From: Hyparrhenia diplandra | Taxonomy: Eukaryota > Streptophyta > Magnoliopsida > Poales > Poaceae | NCBI GenBank assembly: GCA_015847255.1 | Contig: JADLZK010012248.1 | Span: 1,922,001 to 1,986,000, forward strand | DNA: 64,000 nucleotides | Direction of reading: 5' to 3' | Shown here: piece after piece, positions 23,400 through 35,690 of the stretch | How the letters are laid out: every line of letters starts with the position of its first letter | Position numbering within the stretch: the first letter of the stretch is position 1 | Notes under the pieces: model-generated | The model's input: only the letters and a program-made list of their open reading frames with translations | What the model was told of the DNA's origin: nothing | The model's database searches: none | Position numbers and translations under genes: made by a program

Positions 23400-26300
23400 G
23401 ACTCGATAGGTATTCTCGTGAATAGCTTTTCTCCTACCAAACCCGGATTGCCCACAAGGTCACCGCTACCCTCAACGCTTCACTTTGTGAGTTGTAGTTT
23501 CAAACAGACCCTACCCGGCCCGGTTGGGGTCTTGATCTGGATAGTACACAAATGTTCAATGATATCTTCTGCTCCAATGCCCGGGCGCACTTTGCCATGT
23601 GACACTCCAACAAAGAATGTCTCCAAGAATCATTAGCGCCGCGGATAGCACATAGCTCATTATCTGACATGTTTCTATGGTGTAAGACATCTGTTGAAGG
23701 TAATGAACACTTTGACAGCCTCCAAAGAAATACGCTCACTCTCGGAGGGACCTGAACTTGCCAAAGAGATTTCCACTCTCGTTCTCCCTTTTTTTGGTTA
23801 GAAATAGTCTCCTTCTCCGACAGTATCCGCCTCTGACCGAGCATCCGATAAGCCGGCGTCTTTGAAAAGACACCATTCTTCTCAAAATGCCAAGCCCAAA
23901 AATCATCTTGAATTCTGAAGCATAGCGGGATGTTACAAATAACTTCAATGTCGGGTGGGGAGAAGAATTCTTGCAGCTTCGCCAAGTCCCATGTCATGGT
24001 TGTCTGCTCGATCAGTTCAATGACCTTGATAGGCGGGTTGGGAACCCCCTTGAATGGTCTCCTCAAACCCTTAGATGGTAACCGGTCCATGGACCAAATG
24101 AAAGTCGATTGACCCGTACCAATTTCTCGATTAAGCCCAATTGTAGGACCTCTCTTCCATCAAGGATCGAGCGCCAAATTTTTCACGGGGTACTCCCGGT
24201 CTAGCTTACAAAAAATCATTCTCTAGAAAGTAGACTGCTTTTAATATTTTTGCACTTAGAGACGACGGATCATGAAGCACCCGCCAGGCTTGTTTCGCAA
24301 GTAAAGCCAAATTGAACATCTCGAAGTCTCTGAAGCCTAAACCACCCATCGACTTTGGCATAATCATCTCATCCCATGCTACCCAAAGCATGTCTTCCGC
24401 TTTCTGCCTTACTTCCCCACCAAAAGTTACGGACTAAACTGGTTAGGTGATTGCAAAGTCCCTTCGGCAGCTTAAAACAAGACATGGAGTAAGTTGGGAT
24501 TGCTTGAGCAACCGATTTGATCAGGACCTCTTTACCAGCTCGTGCCAAACATTGCTCCATCCATCCCCGTACCTTGCCCCACACTCGTCCCGAGGAATTT
24601 GAAAGCCCCATTCACATTGGCTCCCACATCGGATGGCATCCCTAGGTATTTTTCACTTAAGCATTCATTGTTGACATTAAGGACTGACATGATTTCATTT
24701 CGAACATCGATGACACTTCTTTGCAAAGAGAATAGAGGATTTCTGCTCATTGATCCGTTGACCCGAAGCATCACAGTATAGTTTCAAAACATCTTTCACC
24801 ACATCCGCATTCTTCCGATTAGCTCACGAAAAGCGAAGCAATTTTGTCATCGCAAATAGTAGGTGGCTGACCATCGGTGCAGATGGGGCTACCATAATTC
24901 CACTTAGTACTGATGACTGAATTTTTGTTTTTAATAGGCCCGAAAGGCCCTCTGCCGCTAACAGGAACAAATATGGGGAGATAGGATCACCTTGGCGAAT
25001 TCCTCTAGATGGTTTGAAAGAATCCGGACAATTGCCATTCAACATAAGCGAAGGACACCTTGTTGTTACTAACCTCATGATTAATTTGGACCCAAAGCGG
25101 TGAAAACCCGGCCTTGTCATAATTGCTTGAAGATATGGCCATTCAACACCGTCATAAGCTTTTTTTCATATCAAGTTTCGGGGCACAACACCTTCATCCA
25201 TTTGGCTTCACACTCGCTTCATAAAATGTAAGCATTCATATGCCGTTATAATGTTGTCAGTGATGAGCCGCCGCGGAACAAAAGCGGTTTGCTCTTATGA
25301 AATAATCTCGAGGCAAGTACCACCTTGATGCCTGCATTCATTTGCCACTTTAGAAACAATCTTGTAGACAACATTGCACGTGCCGATCGTCCGAATCTGC
25401 GCCGATTCCTCCGGGCTTGCTACTTTTGGTATGAGCACAATAATCGTGTCATTAATCACAGCCGGATCCTCTTTACCGCTTAGAACACCAAGTACAGCAG
25501 CGGTAACCTCCTTCCCACATAGTTCCCAATGACGCTGAAAAAAAGTGGGCCGGGAAACCATCAGGCCCTAGGGCCTTTGTTGGAAACATTTGGAAAAGGG
25601 CCTCCTTGACTTCTCTTTCTGAAAAAGGAGCAACGAGTACCTCATTCATCTCCCCGTAACTTTACTTGAGCACACTTGTCAAGTACCTCATTCATATTAT
25701 TTACACCCTCGGCGTGTACAATTCTTTATAAAAAGAGGTGGTTAACGCTCCCATAACATGCACGTCACGAAGTCATATCACTACTCGACATCTTGGGGCT
25801 GAAATCATATTTTTCTTTTTCTTTGACTTCGCTTGGGAGGTGGAAAAAATCTTGTGTTCTCGTCTCCAAGCGCAAGCCATTGCACTCTTGATCTTTGCTT
25901 CCACATAATCTCCTCCCCGTGGTGCAACTTCGTTGATTTTCTTAATAATCTTTAGCTCAGCATGGGATGGCCCTGTCACGGCCAGGCAGTTCTTGCAATT
26001 TCTCTAGCTCCTCTTTTAGTTTCTTCAACTCCCGCCCAACGTGGCCAAAAGCTGTGGCGCTCCCATTTGCTCGGATGGTTTGAGACACCTGATAATTTTT
26101 GTCGGAGGCCATCCATGGAAACAACCTTGCAACTCTTACTCCATGCCTCGATAATGATGAAGAGAAATTTTCATGTTCCTCCCACATCACCTCAAACTTG
26201 AACCTCCTAGGGCCCGGCTTCCTTCTCTCACTTGGTCTCCAAGTTAGTAAAATTGGGCCATGATGGGGAGGTCGGAGGCCGAGAGATTTCAACACTTTCG

Positions 26301-27033
26301 ACAAAGTAAAAAACGAGATGTCCCTGTCACCCGTCGCTAAGGCACGGTCCGGCCGTACTCGACAAGTAAACTCCACCGCTGACTTTCTTCTCGAATGTCG
26401 GGGACGCCCGAACAGCCAAGATCAAGAAAGCCGCACACATCCACCACGTCACGGAAAGCCGCAATGCGGCCGTGCGCCATCTGCACACACTGCATGTTCC
26501 GATTGGTGTAAAACCTCATTAAAATCGCCAATGCATACCCAGGGTAGCGAGGACGTGGACTTGATGAACTTGAGAAGGTCCCAAGTCTTATGCCTCTCTG
26601 CCTGCTGAGCTTCCTCGTAAACACAAGTAATTCTCCAGGGATTGTCGCCTCCCTCTGAAATAATGGCATCAATATGATACTGTGAATATGGTAATAACGA
26701 CACACTTGTATTATTGTTCCAAAAAATTCCCAAACCTCCACTACGGCCATTACTGCTATCAGCGAAAGCATTATCATAGCCTAGTGTCTTCTTTAGACCC
26801 TCTACACGAGACTTATGCACCTGAGTTTCAAGAATACATAAAATGGTAGGGGCAAATTTCTTCGCGAACTCGCGAAGCTCCTTCACTGTCGAGGCATTGC
26901 CAATACCCCGACAGTTCCAACTAAAGCAACTCATTTGGCCTGGCATTTCTCCTCGAGGGAGTCCCGCCTTTTCGGTAGCTTTGTTTTCAAACAGCTGGGC
27001 TCTCTTAACCCTCTTCTTGTCCCTTGGAGACAT
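23400..27033 (-). pseudogene. LINE ORF2: endonuclease, reverse transcriptase, zf-RVT
   Basis: ORF2 carries out target-primed reverse transcription. The AP-type endonuclease lies at 27033-26449 (SWNCRGIGN, ILETQVHK, GGLGIFWNN, CIGDFNEVLHQSEH). Its end continues in other frames to about 25960 (HHGPILLTWRPSERRKPGPR). The reverse transcriptase covers about 25960-24200: VINDTIIVLIPKV, then GIRQGDPISPYLFLLAAEGL near 24965-25006, then the active-site region HLLFA near 24845. The zinc-binding domain is at about 23790-23590 (WKSLWQVQVPPRVSVFLWRL). At the active site the expected Asp-Asp is lost by one missing base, where TTTGCAGATGAC would be expected and ttgcgatgac is found. About nine frame changes are needed overall. 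Domain order and spacing are complete. Confidence 0.85.
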
Positions 27034-27118
27034 ATAGGCGGGAGGAGGTGGTGGAACACCCTGCTGCTCCCATCCATGTTTCCTGAACCTTCTGCTCCCT
27101 CCTGCGCCTTAGATGGCT

Positions 27119-28141
27119 TCATTGGGCTTGTGGCAGAATCAGTAAGGTCATTGTCCTTCCCTTCCATCTCCCCCCCATGGAGGGGCGCTTCCTCGAGCCC
27201 GAGTCACTCTTCTCAGGGTTCACCTTCTCCTTCTCCCTCCATGCCGAGGTTCTTCCCCTTCCCCTAGTTTGGGATCGTCCCCCACGATTTGGTTTTGGGC
27301 TATCTTGCTGGTACTCGCGTCCCATTGGAGCTCCAGGATTGCGCAATCGCGGTGTTCCTGGACTCCATGTCTCCCAACTTGCTACCATCCACTCCCCATA
27401 TTGCAGCTTCTCAACCGGATGTTCTCCTGTGCCACACTCGAGGTGAGTATGGCCCATCAGACCACAGAATCCACAAAAGCATGGGTTCTTCTCATAACTT
27501 GGAGGAATAATTTTTCCTTCCCATCCGGCACCGGTGAAACAAAAGCGGGACGAGAGCCCTCTCCGATGGCGAGAAAGACCCTAGCCCGGCCGAAAGTCAC
27601 CGCACCTTGTTGTGACCGCCTTCGCCTCCACTTCAATCACTTCGCCCACCTTCGCCGCCAGCATCTTTAGGATCGCCACCGTACGGAACAAGTGGGGAAC
27701 TTTGTGGATCTGGATCCAAGCAATCACCTTGCTCGGTATGACCCTTGGCACTTGAGTAGATCCATCAAACTCCTCAAGCATGAGCGCATAGCCTGAGAAC
27801 GACCATGGCCCCTCCTCCATGATCTTCTTCCAATCACCCAAGCAAGACGCCGGGCGGCCGAACAAGTTATTTTCCATCGAACGGAACGTCACCTCTTTAG
27901 CCGGATTCCATGCAGATCTCAAGTCGTAGCCAGCGGCGATGTGTCGCTAAACTTCTTCGGCGTCAAGAGCTTTGCCGCCGCCATCCACTTCACCACCGGG
28001 AGCTGCTCCGTTCCTCAGTTCGATTACCCACACGCCTTGCTCCGCTTCGCTGAGGTGGAGTTTTTTCAACAGATCATCATCCACACCAACGCCGCCCTTC
28101 ATCTCCCCATCTTGGGCGATTCTACCGCCATATCTCGCCAA
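27119..28141 (-). pseudogene. LINE ORF1: DUF4283-like domain and CCHC zinc knuckle
   Basis: This is the nucleic-acid-binding ORF1 protein of the LINE, expected to coat the element RNA. The N-terminal frame (28141-27947) includes LLKKLHLSEAEQGVWVIEL. The next frame (27922-27581) has RSAWNPAKEVTFRSMENNLF and GPWSFSGYALMLEEFDGS, matching DUF4283 of plant LINEs. The third (27480-27119) has CGFCGLMGHTHLEC, a C-x2-C-x4-H-x4-C zinc knuckle followed by YGEWM, then a basic Arg/Gly-rich tail. The pieces follow one another collinearly but need about two frame changes. ORF2 starts directly downstream. Confidence 0.75.
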
Positions 28142-28359
28142 AACCCTAGAGCTTCGCAGGCGCCAAGGCCGGGTAGTCGGACGAGCCGACCCTTAATCAG
28201 CCCGAGCACTCGCCGCTCGGCCGGATCTCGGGGAGATTGGCCAGATCACCGTTGCACACCCTCACCGACGTGATCGCCGGAGAGGTCGTAGAACCCTAGA
28301 AAATCCTAGGTTTTTTTTTTTTAGTATGAGACCGCTTACGTGTAGCAATGTACCTGCCC

Positions 28360-30054
28360 TTATTGAGCTTGGGCTGGGGATGCACTTACAGCGCAAATAA
28401 TTTTTTTCTCGCCAGAACAGCTCCTATGATTTTGCTGGACTGAATGACCAAATCGATGAAGGGCGCTAGTTGGGCCTTGGGACATGAATGAAAACAAGGA
28501 ACTACAAAAAGTTGGAATGCGAGGAACGAGCTAGGAGATCAAACAGCCCAGTTGACCCACAAACCAACAAAGGGACACAGGCCCGGGGCGAAGGGTGCAA
28601 CGTTGGCCGCTACGGCTGTCTCTTGTGGCTTGTGGGCTGCTCATCCGTTGGCTTTTGGTCCTATATTGGATACATGGGAATTCCCATGGCCAGCTAAATA
28701 TTTTGAAGCTTTGCTCAGAACACACACACACCACACACACAAAAAATGGAGCTCAATAATGTCCTATAATGTCCTATGCTTGGGTCCAATTTCACTGTTT
28801 CAAAAAAAAATCATTTGTTCTTGGTCAAAAAATGAATTCTTTGGTTTTTATCGGTTCCTTTTTTTTTTGTGTTTTGTATCGTTCAAAATTACTAATAGTT
28901 TTTAAATTTGACATTGAATATGATTCGATTCAACAATTTTTTTGATAACTTAACACGCAGTTTGTGTGAAAATGTGAACGCTTCAGATTTTCTAAATACA
29001 TCTGTTTAGATATAGGAGTAAATGCATTATCAAAATGCCTTAACAGTAGGTAATAAATGCTGATGCTTTTTTGACAAAAAAAAGCAAAATGTTAAGAAAA
29101 ATATATTGATCTCATTTGTAATATTTATTCTTTTTTTTTGAACGGGTTATTAAGACAACATGGTGCCTCAAACTGTTTTCGAAATCGACATATATATAGT
29201 TCATGCTACAATAAACAGCCGCAGCTGTGGGGCTGCGAAGCAGCCGAGCAAGCTTGAATCTTCCACATAATAAAAAGGTTCAGATATGAGCATGTTTGGA
29301 AACCTATCACTGCAAGTACATGATCAAGGTGATGGAACTGGAGTGCGACGAGGTTGTGATCACTTTGCTGTTCCTCCTGACGACCTCCTCCTCCTTGGCA
29401 CCAAGATCCTACACATGGGCCCGTTTATTTGAGTTCCTGCCACAAGTTGTAAGAAGCTAGCTAGTCAGAAAACGTTACGAAAGAAATCTGCTTTTCACGA
29501 AATTTATTTTTGAAAGACGATTGCTTTTCAAACAAATATAGGTAGCTTTTGAAACTTGCTTCTCAGTTCTCAGAAAGGGTCTTTCTCCGATTTCTCCACT
29601 GCTTTTTGTGAGTTGTGCAAAAGCCATTGTGCAAATTCGAATCCTGAATTCTGTTCTAGTATAAACAAAAATTGTGTATGTAGAACTCTCTAATGCCCTA
29701 TTTGTTTTAGCTTAGGATTTTGGGTTGACTTGCCTTTTTACTATTCTATAAACTGAAACAAAAGGGCAGCTTTATTTCCACTCTCCATTAGCTTGTAACA
29801 GACTGTAGCAAAGTACATATGCCAGGGAGTGAGGTTTGCTTTATGTAGTAGTTAGCAAAATAGATTTGGGCTACGGTGCAAAAGTAAACACATGCTACAT
29901 ATATACAGTGCTACTTTTAAGATTTCTGCCCCTTACTAGGCTAGGCAGAACATACAGTAGTAAGCACGTCCCACAGGTCAAAAGCAGTACGGAAGAGCTA
30001 GTACATTCAGAACAAGAGGAGGCTCAGAGCAAGTGGAACAGAGGAAAACATTAC
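28360..30054. other. Non-coding region, no gene supported
   Basis: AT-rich DNA with a short CA-rich run near 28720-28740. A small open frame starts at 29319 (MIKVMELECDEV) but has no domain or splice support. Confidence 0.4.
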
Positions 30055-30303
30055 CAGTGTCCGAGGAAGCTGATTCGACAGCCGTGGCACTGGGACCAGG
30101 GTGCGTCGAAGGCGTGGCTGAAGGCATTTGCTGCATCGTTATGTTGGGACGGCTTGTAACAGTCCATTGTTGCCTATTGTTCAGGTTCAACGTTGGAGGT
30201 GATTTGGAACTGAATGTGAAGCATGGCGGCACAAATGCTCCCTGTTGCTGAGGAGCAACAATGAGTAGAGGCCCCAGAACATCAGAGGGCGCTGGGGCAG
30301 CCC
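30055..30303 (-). pseudogene. Duplicated internal exon (copy A) of an unrecognised plant gene
   Basis: An open 249-bp exon with an acceptor (ttttacag before GGGCTGCC) and donor (ACTG|gtaatg), both in the same phase as copy B at 31214-31474. Shared protein words: DVLGP, PQQQ, VPPCFTFSS, SATAVE and DTGN. Some words in B (FDGLSLRDD) are diverged here. It follows B in transcription order, so it could be spliced as an extra exon. I do not recognise the parent gene. Confidence 0.5.
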
Positions 30304-31213
30304 CTGTAAAACGATTAAAGTTTAGGTGTCGTGGTGCAAGCTGAACTAACCATTTTTGCAATTATAAGAACTAAGAGGGTAACCTATGACCTATAATATT
30401 TTGAAAACATAAAAATGAAAATTTTGAATAAAAAGATATGTGGTGCAACAATAGCTACCATAGTTTAAGCTAAGATTCCAACTAAATGCATGTTCAAGAT
30501 ATCCAGAAGTGTCATGTAGATAGAAAAAAAAAAATATAGATATAGATGAAAAAAATATCTAGACCAGTAATTTCTAAATAAACAACTATGGATATGGATG
30601 AAAAACATATATAGATTAGTGATTTATAAGTTTATAATAACAGATAGAGACTATCGAGTATCTGTTATACCAACTGTCGAAAATGAATAGAGAAAATATG
30701 CAATTTAATATAAATAACTTTGTTAGTGAATTGTATTAAAAAAATGATGCTTACGTATCCCAAGATACTATCTCGTACAAGAGCATACATCGATGGACTA
30801 GTATATAAAAAGCAAAAACTAATGCTTATGTATCTAAAATATTAGCCCATTCAAGATCATGGGTTCATGGACTAGTATATAAGAAGCACATCCCATAAAT
30901 CCAAAAGCATAAAGGAAGAAATGTGTCCAGTGTATTCAGAACAAAAGGAGAATGGAGTGCCAAATAATTAAGGGCTTGTTTTGGATAAACTAGGACTAGT
31001 GATTAGCTGACTAATAGTTAGGTGACTAGTGATTAGTTCAGTCATATTTGAATCAAGGACTAACAAGTACTACTATAGACTACAACTAGTTGTTAGCCCA
31101 GAATAGTTGGATTGTATGGACTAGGACTAGTGAACTAACAAATAGTTGAAGCTTGGAGATGCTATTGGTCGACCCACCAGTCCGAGAGCAAGCAGAACAG
31201 AGGAATATATTAC

Positions 31214-31474
31214 CGGTGTCCAAGGAGTCTGCTTCAACAGCTGTGGCACTGGATCCAGGATGATCGTCGCGCAAAGAAAGCCCATCGAAGGCACTGCTTA
31301 AGGCATTGTCATGTTGCAACGGCCTGTAACAGTCCATTCCGTGTCGTTCAGCTTCAGCATGGGGAGATGATCCAGAACTGAATGTGAAGCACGGCGGCAC
31401 CAATGCCTCCTGTTGCTGAGGAGCAGCAACGAGGCGAGGCCCCAGGACATCAAAGGGTGCTGATGGGGCAGCCC
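31214..31474 (-). CDS. Internal exon (copy B) of an unrecognised plant gene fragment
   Basis: A 261-bp open exon encoding GAAPSAPFDVLGPRL, APQQQEALVPPCFTFSSG and SAFDGLSLRDDHPG. The acceptor tttggcag and the donor ACCG|gtaata are good. Phase 1 joins it correctly to the upstream exon 31700-31772. The Pro/Gln/Ser-rich, low-complexity composition suggests a regulatory or scaffolding protein, but no domain is identified. No start or stop exon was found nearby, so this is probably a fragment, perhaps transposon-captured. Confidence 0.45.
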
Positions 31475-31699
31475 CTGCCAAATGATTAAAATGTAAGCTA
31501 GCCAACAGCATTGTCAAGTTCCTGTTAGAAAATGGAATATGTAAAGAGTGCAACATCAAAACGTATGAAGCTTTTTTGTTTAGAAAATGGAATTGTCTCC
31601 AACCTCAGCGGCCGCAGAGCCAAGTTTAGAACATACAAAGCTCAAAGAACATACAATGGAAATGTAATAGATACAAACTGTACTCTGTGCTGTACGCAC

Positions 31700-31772
31700 C
31701 TGATGTTCCCGTGACGCGATCAGGAATATGTAGTGCACCCTGGACCAATTCTCTGAAGTCAGCGTCAGAGGA
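31700..31772 (-). CDS. Short upstream exon of the same gene fragment
   Basis: A 73-bp exon after acceptor ccatttag, encoding SSDADFRELVQGALHIPDRV then TGTS, with donor CATCAG|gtgcgt. Its phase fits exon B. No further upstream exon could be assigned. Confidence 0.4.
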
Positions 31773-31958
31773 CTAAATGGAGAAGACCTGCTACAACTGA
31801 AGCAAAATTTGATGGATGTTATTGATGAATTTGTATTCCTCGGGGAAAACAGAAATCTTACTAGCCCACAACTGCGAGTATGTGTTCACCGCTTTTAATT
31901 CATATGTACGCATCTTTCTCATTAAGGTGATTCGATAATTAGGAATTTGTGATTGCAG

Positions 31959-32774
31959 CCACCATTTTGTCTTCGTTGTTGTCAATCTTAGATGCAATGA
32001 AATCTTGGTGTGGGATTCGAAGGATAAACCACTTTCTCTTCTGGATCCACTAGTAAAGTTGCTGAACAGGTAAGTGACCCTAATAACCTATTAATTTTGA
32101 CATCACGTGTGTGATGCAAGTTAGTTGCTCACTATTTTCTAACCCACAGTATATATTTGATGCTTGTGAGACTGGTACAATTGTATTGTAACTAGATTAT
32201 ACTACTACTACTTTTCTAACCCACAGTATACATTTGATGCTTGTGAGACTGGTACAATTGAATTCTAACTAGATTCTACTACTATTACTTTTCTAACCCA
32301 CGGTATAAGCTCAACTCTCTCTATATAGGCCCTTTTGTTAGGTCTTTTAGACCACTAATCTGAACTTGATATCATCATAGTGCATTCTAATTTTTCCTCT
32401 TTTCACTCTTTTTAATGTGGCTCGGTGTCCGTGAAGCAAAACTCGGGCCTTCATTTGTCCCATTCAAGGTTGAAAAAATGGGGAAAATATTATGCCTCGG
32501 TTAGATCAGCCACCGTGGCGAAACGATCGATCGCAGTTTCTATGCAATGTGGGCGATGTTTAAATTCCTCCGCGGGCAAACGAAACAACAAAAGACGAAA
32601 CTATGTGTATACTCCCCAATTCATTTGGTTTTTTTAAATAATTCAATAAACTGATCTACTGATTCATATATATTTTCTGAATGACAGCGCAAAGAAACTC
32701 AAGTCCAACAATATCCTCTGAGTCGGAGATTGCGGCCTTTGCAAGAGGAGCTGGCCAAATTCATCATAGATGAG
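31959..32774 (+). pseudogene. Ulp1-like cysteine protease (peptidase C48) exon fragment
   Basis: The exon 31959-32069 (acceptor gattgcag, donor cag|gtaagt) encodes HHFVFVVVNLRCNEILVWDS. The His to Asp distance (H-x16-D, followed by S) equals the spacing of the catalytic His and Asp in Ulp1/SENP SUMO proteases, with hydrophobic strands between as in the family. The catalytic Cys box was not found. A later possible exon 32688-32774 has good borders (atgacag, gag|gtattg). Ulp1-like domains are common in plant MULE and CACTA elements, so this may be a transposon-carried copy. The fragment ends where an LTR begins. Confidence 0.45.
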
Positions 32775-33845
32775 GTATTGTCAAAATCGGGACGATTTTT
32801 CATTGCAAAGGCTAGGTTGTATAAGCACCAAAATACACCACAACTTATCAAGAGACTAACGAAGATCTCTAGATTGGTTTTGGCTAATTAGTGACATCCT
32901 TAGGACTAATCTCTCTATGCTAAGTGTTATGTTAGTTAGAGATTGGTCAAGCCAAGGTTGGTGCATGATGGTCATGGTGGATGGATCGAGATGATTCAAA
33001 TGATGATCAAGTGCATGACTTGGAGTGGATCGAGGATCAAAATGGGCTCAAGGCAAAGGTATATCCATAGGGCCATTTTGATTTTACACTCAAGACACCA
33101 TAGAGGGTGTGAGTGATTATAGGATCGATAAGCCGTACTATAAAGAGGGGAAAACTATCGTACATATCGATCCTCATGTGCCTCTAGGTTCAAAATCATT
33201 TGCATGCATTCTAACCTAGAGAGCTAACCCAACCTTCGAAATTGATTGTGAAAATGCTAACACACGAGCACATGGTGATGTACACATGGTGGTGTTGGCA
33301 CATTTGCGAAGGCGGTGATGGTTGCAGGGTTGAGATGGGTTTGGGTACCGCTCACCCTCCCGCCGAGCTTACTTACGGCGGGATTCGGCGCTTTTGAGAA
33401 AATGAAACGTCTATTTTCTATTGCGCCGGATGCATCGTGGTGGTAAAAACATGCTAGTCCTTGTTCTCAAGTTGGTACACTTGGTGGATAGCATGTTGGA
33501 GCAAAGGCGGCGAAGGAACGACGAAAATTCGCGGCTGCCGACCGGGCCGCTGATGGCCGGACCCCCGACGACGACGCGTTTTACCGGCCGGGCGCTCCGG
33601 TGGGTGCGTCTGGCGGAGAGCATGTTTTCGGGGTTCGGCCGAGGGCCGGCCGGGACGCACCGACGGATGCTTCGGTGCTGACGGAAGCACCGATCGGACG
33701 CGTGACCGGACCCACTCGGCAGAGCCGGTCGGCCGGTTCAGGTTGGGGTTGTCGGTTGTGACCGGACCCGTGAGTCCGGTCGGTCGCGTCGGTCGCTTGA
33801 TTTTTGCGCAGATTGCACCCCAACGGCCACATTTCGTGGTGGGGG

Positions 33846-33853
33846 TATTTATA
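33846..33853 (+). promoter_or_regulatory. TATA box of the outer LTR
   Basis: tatttata in the U3 region of the outer LTR, followed by the presumed transcribed R region. It drives or drove retroelement transcription on the plus strand. Confidence 0.4.
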
Positions 33854-34097
33854 CCCCTTTGGCCGGTTCTAGGAGGTCTCTTGGTCATTTTGAATCAATC
33901 CTAACACCTCTAGAGCTGAGCACTCATCCTCCTCCTCACTCCTTTGCTTGAGAGCATTCATTCTAGTGAGTTGAGGTGATTCAAGTGCACTTGCTTTGAT
34001 CTTTGCATCTAGTGGCACTTGTGGATCGTTGTGAGCCGGTGGTTTTTCTTGTTGCTCTTGGAGAGCACCACTCCTAGCCGGCTTGGTGATTGGTGGA

Positions 34098-35690
34098 TGT
34101 TGACGGTAACCAGCGACATATTTTTTCCCGTCAACTTACTATCATAAAGGGAGTAAAATTAAACCTTTTTTATACTCATATGCATTTATCACTAATAAAT
34201 TCCACTTGTAGTATCTTGTATTTTATTTTGCAGATTTATAATAAAAGCAAGTGGAAAATCGACCAAAGTACGCCTTCGAGGGGAAGCGCATTGTTGCAAA
34301 ACTCAAGCCCGGGAGCAAATCGACCCAAAACATCAAAAATGGGCGAGCAAAGCCCGCCCACAACTCTCGGGGCGAAGGCGACACCCCACCAAGACCCGGG
34401 CCAGCCGAGCCCGGGGTGGGTGCAAGACACCGGTGGTGCGGGTGCGACCCTCCCCGAGGCGGTTTCGGCCCGACCTCGGGGAGGCGGTTCGTGCACCTTC
34501 CAAAGCGGGGTTTCCGCCCTTAGTTGGTCGGTTTGCGCACACAAGGAAGGTTTACCAGGTCGGTTTGGTGTAATTTAGCACTTAGGCCCCTCCTCCAAGT
34601 GTATAAGTAGGCCCTCTCTCCCTCTCTCAACACACACCATTTGGAGCCTCCTCACTTTCTACTCTTCTTCTCCTCTCCTCTCTACTCCTCTCCTCTCTAC
34701 TCCTCCACTTCTCTAGTTCTTTTAGTCTTTAGTAGTATTTGGAGCAAGGCTAAGCTTCATTGGAGAGCTTGTACTTGGGAGAAGGAATATTCGGTATGAA
34801 TACATTTATGGTTTATCCTCAAGTCTTGATCTCATATGCTTGTGCAATAGAGCTAGAGTATTTACATGTTATATTCTTGACATGTTGTTCTCGACACAAT
34901 CATGATAGAAGAACTAGACTATAGTTCCTATGTCGTGGTTAGTCGTATAGAACTTAGGGCCTAACCATTCGTGCCATGTATTTGAGTAGAGTAAGAGTTG
35001 TCTTTGAGGTGGTAGTTCGTTTGCCCTTCGGGTTTGCTCGTGTTCTATTCCGTCCATCCGTAGGGTGGGGGCCATGGGGACATGAGTAGTGTCCTAGTAT
35101 CGTGCGTGGTGTCGGATGCCGGTATCCTTCGAATATGAGTGCATGCCACGGTTGAGGGGGGGTAGGCGGCTTGGTCGTGACAAGCCTTGTCCGTCCCTTG
35201 AAATCCCCACGTTCGTGTGTGTCTTTGTAGGGAGTTCGTAAATGCCTTCCTTCGGGGCGGATGCTCCGAGAGGTCTCCCCTGTCCATCTCACTCTCGGCC
35301 TAAAACTCTAGTCATCTATGTTTGCATGATTATTAAGCGGTTCTTTGCACGACTACTTTAGAATGCCACTGCTCCACTTAGGAATATTCTTTATTCTTTA
35401 TTTTCCTTTTTATCCTTGAGGTTGGCCCAAGTGTGTGTCACACTATCTTAAACTATCATGACTTACCCCGTATTGAGTATTGGTCAACCTGCATAGACAT
35501 GTTGTCTTGATCATGCCCCTGCTAGAGTCCTACACCATGCCTTCCTTTGGGAAAATATAAATAACGATACCTGAATATCTCGGGTGAAATGCTACAACGG
35601 TATTTCCGTGCGCTATGACTTGTTACGTCAGAATGCTACGAGAATGCCACCCGACATCCCGTGGCGATGGTAGCTGGAATGTAACAATTC
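34098..35690 (+). mobile_element. Second LTR nested in the outer LTR
   Basis: It starts tgttgacggtaacc after gtgga. The TATA-like tataagta at 34602-34609 is followed by a CT-rich leader (34620-34720), which gives the orientation. The 3' part has words common to Gypsy LTRs of grasses (gggtgaaatgctacaacgg near 35583). Outer-LTR sequence resumes by about 35700. The exact right end and a target duplication could not be fixed. The GC-rich U3 (34300-34540) has open frames but no protein. Confidence 0.5.

Larger units (their letters stand above)
22737..28324 (-). mobile_element. Full-length plant LINE (non-LTR retrotransposon)
   Basis: A 5.6-kb element on the minus strand, bounded by a perfect 17-bp target duplication. 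Its 3' end is an A-run (T-run at 22737-22743 on the plus strand), and its 5' end has a leader of about 180 bp before ORF1. ORF1 (DUF4283-like plus zinc knuckle) and ORF2 (endonuclease, reverse transcriptase, zinc-binding domain) appear in the canonical order. Intact ends and a perfect duplication imply recent insertion. The coding frames are nevertheless broken many times, often exactly at CAG/CTG words (see findings), which suggests consensus errors more than true decay. Confidence 0.9.
22398..28359. mobile_element. Tourist-like (PIF/Harbinger) MITE, split by a LINE
   Basis: The left part 22398-22736 begins gggcaagtacattgg and the right part 28342-28359 ends caatgtacctgccc, the inverse. Both outer borders carry tta, the duplication typical of PIF/Harbinger. 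Together the two parts make a MITE of about 340-360 bp. The LINE lies between them with its own target duplication. Confidence 0.75.

Noticed and set aside
28488..28905. Possible gene with 69- and 117-codon frames
   Set aside because: The frames overlap each other, end in AT-rich low-complexity sequence and show no domain or splice support.
34090..34578. 162-codon plus-strand frame
   Set aside because: Lies in the GC-rich U3 of the nested LTR with no retroelement or host domain.
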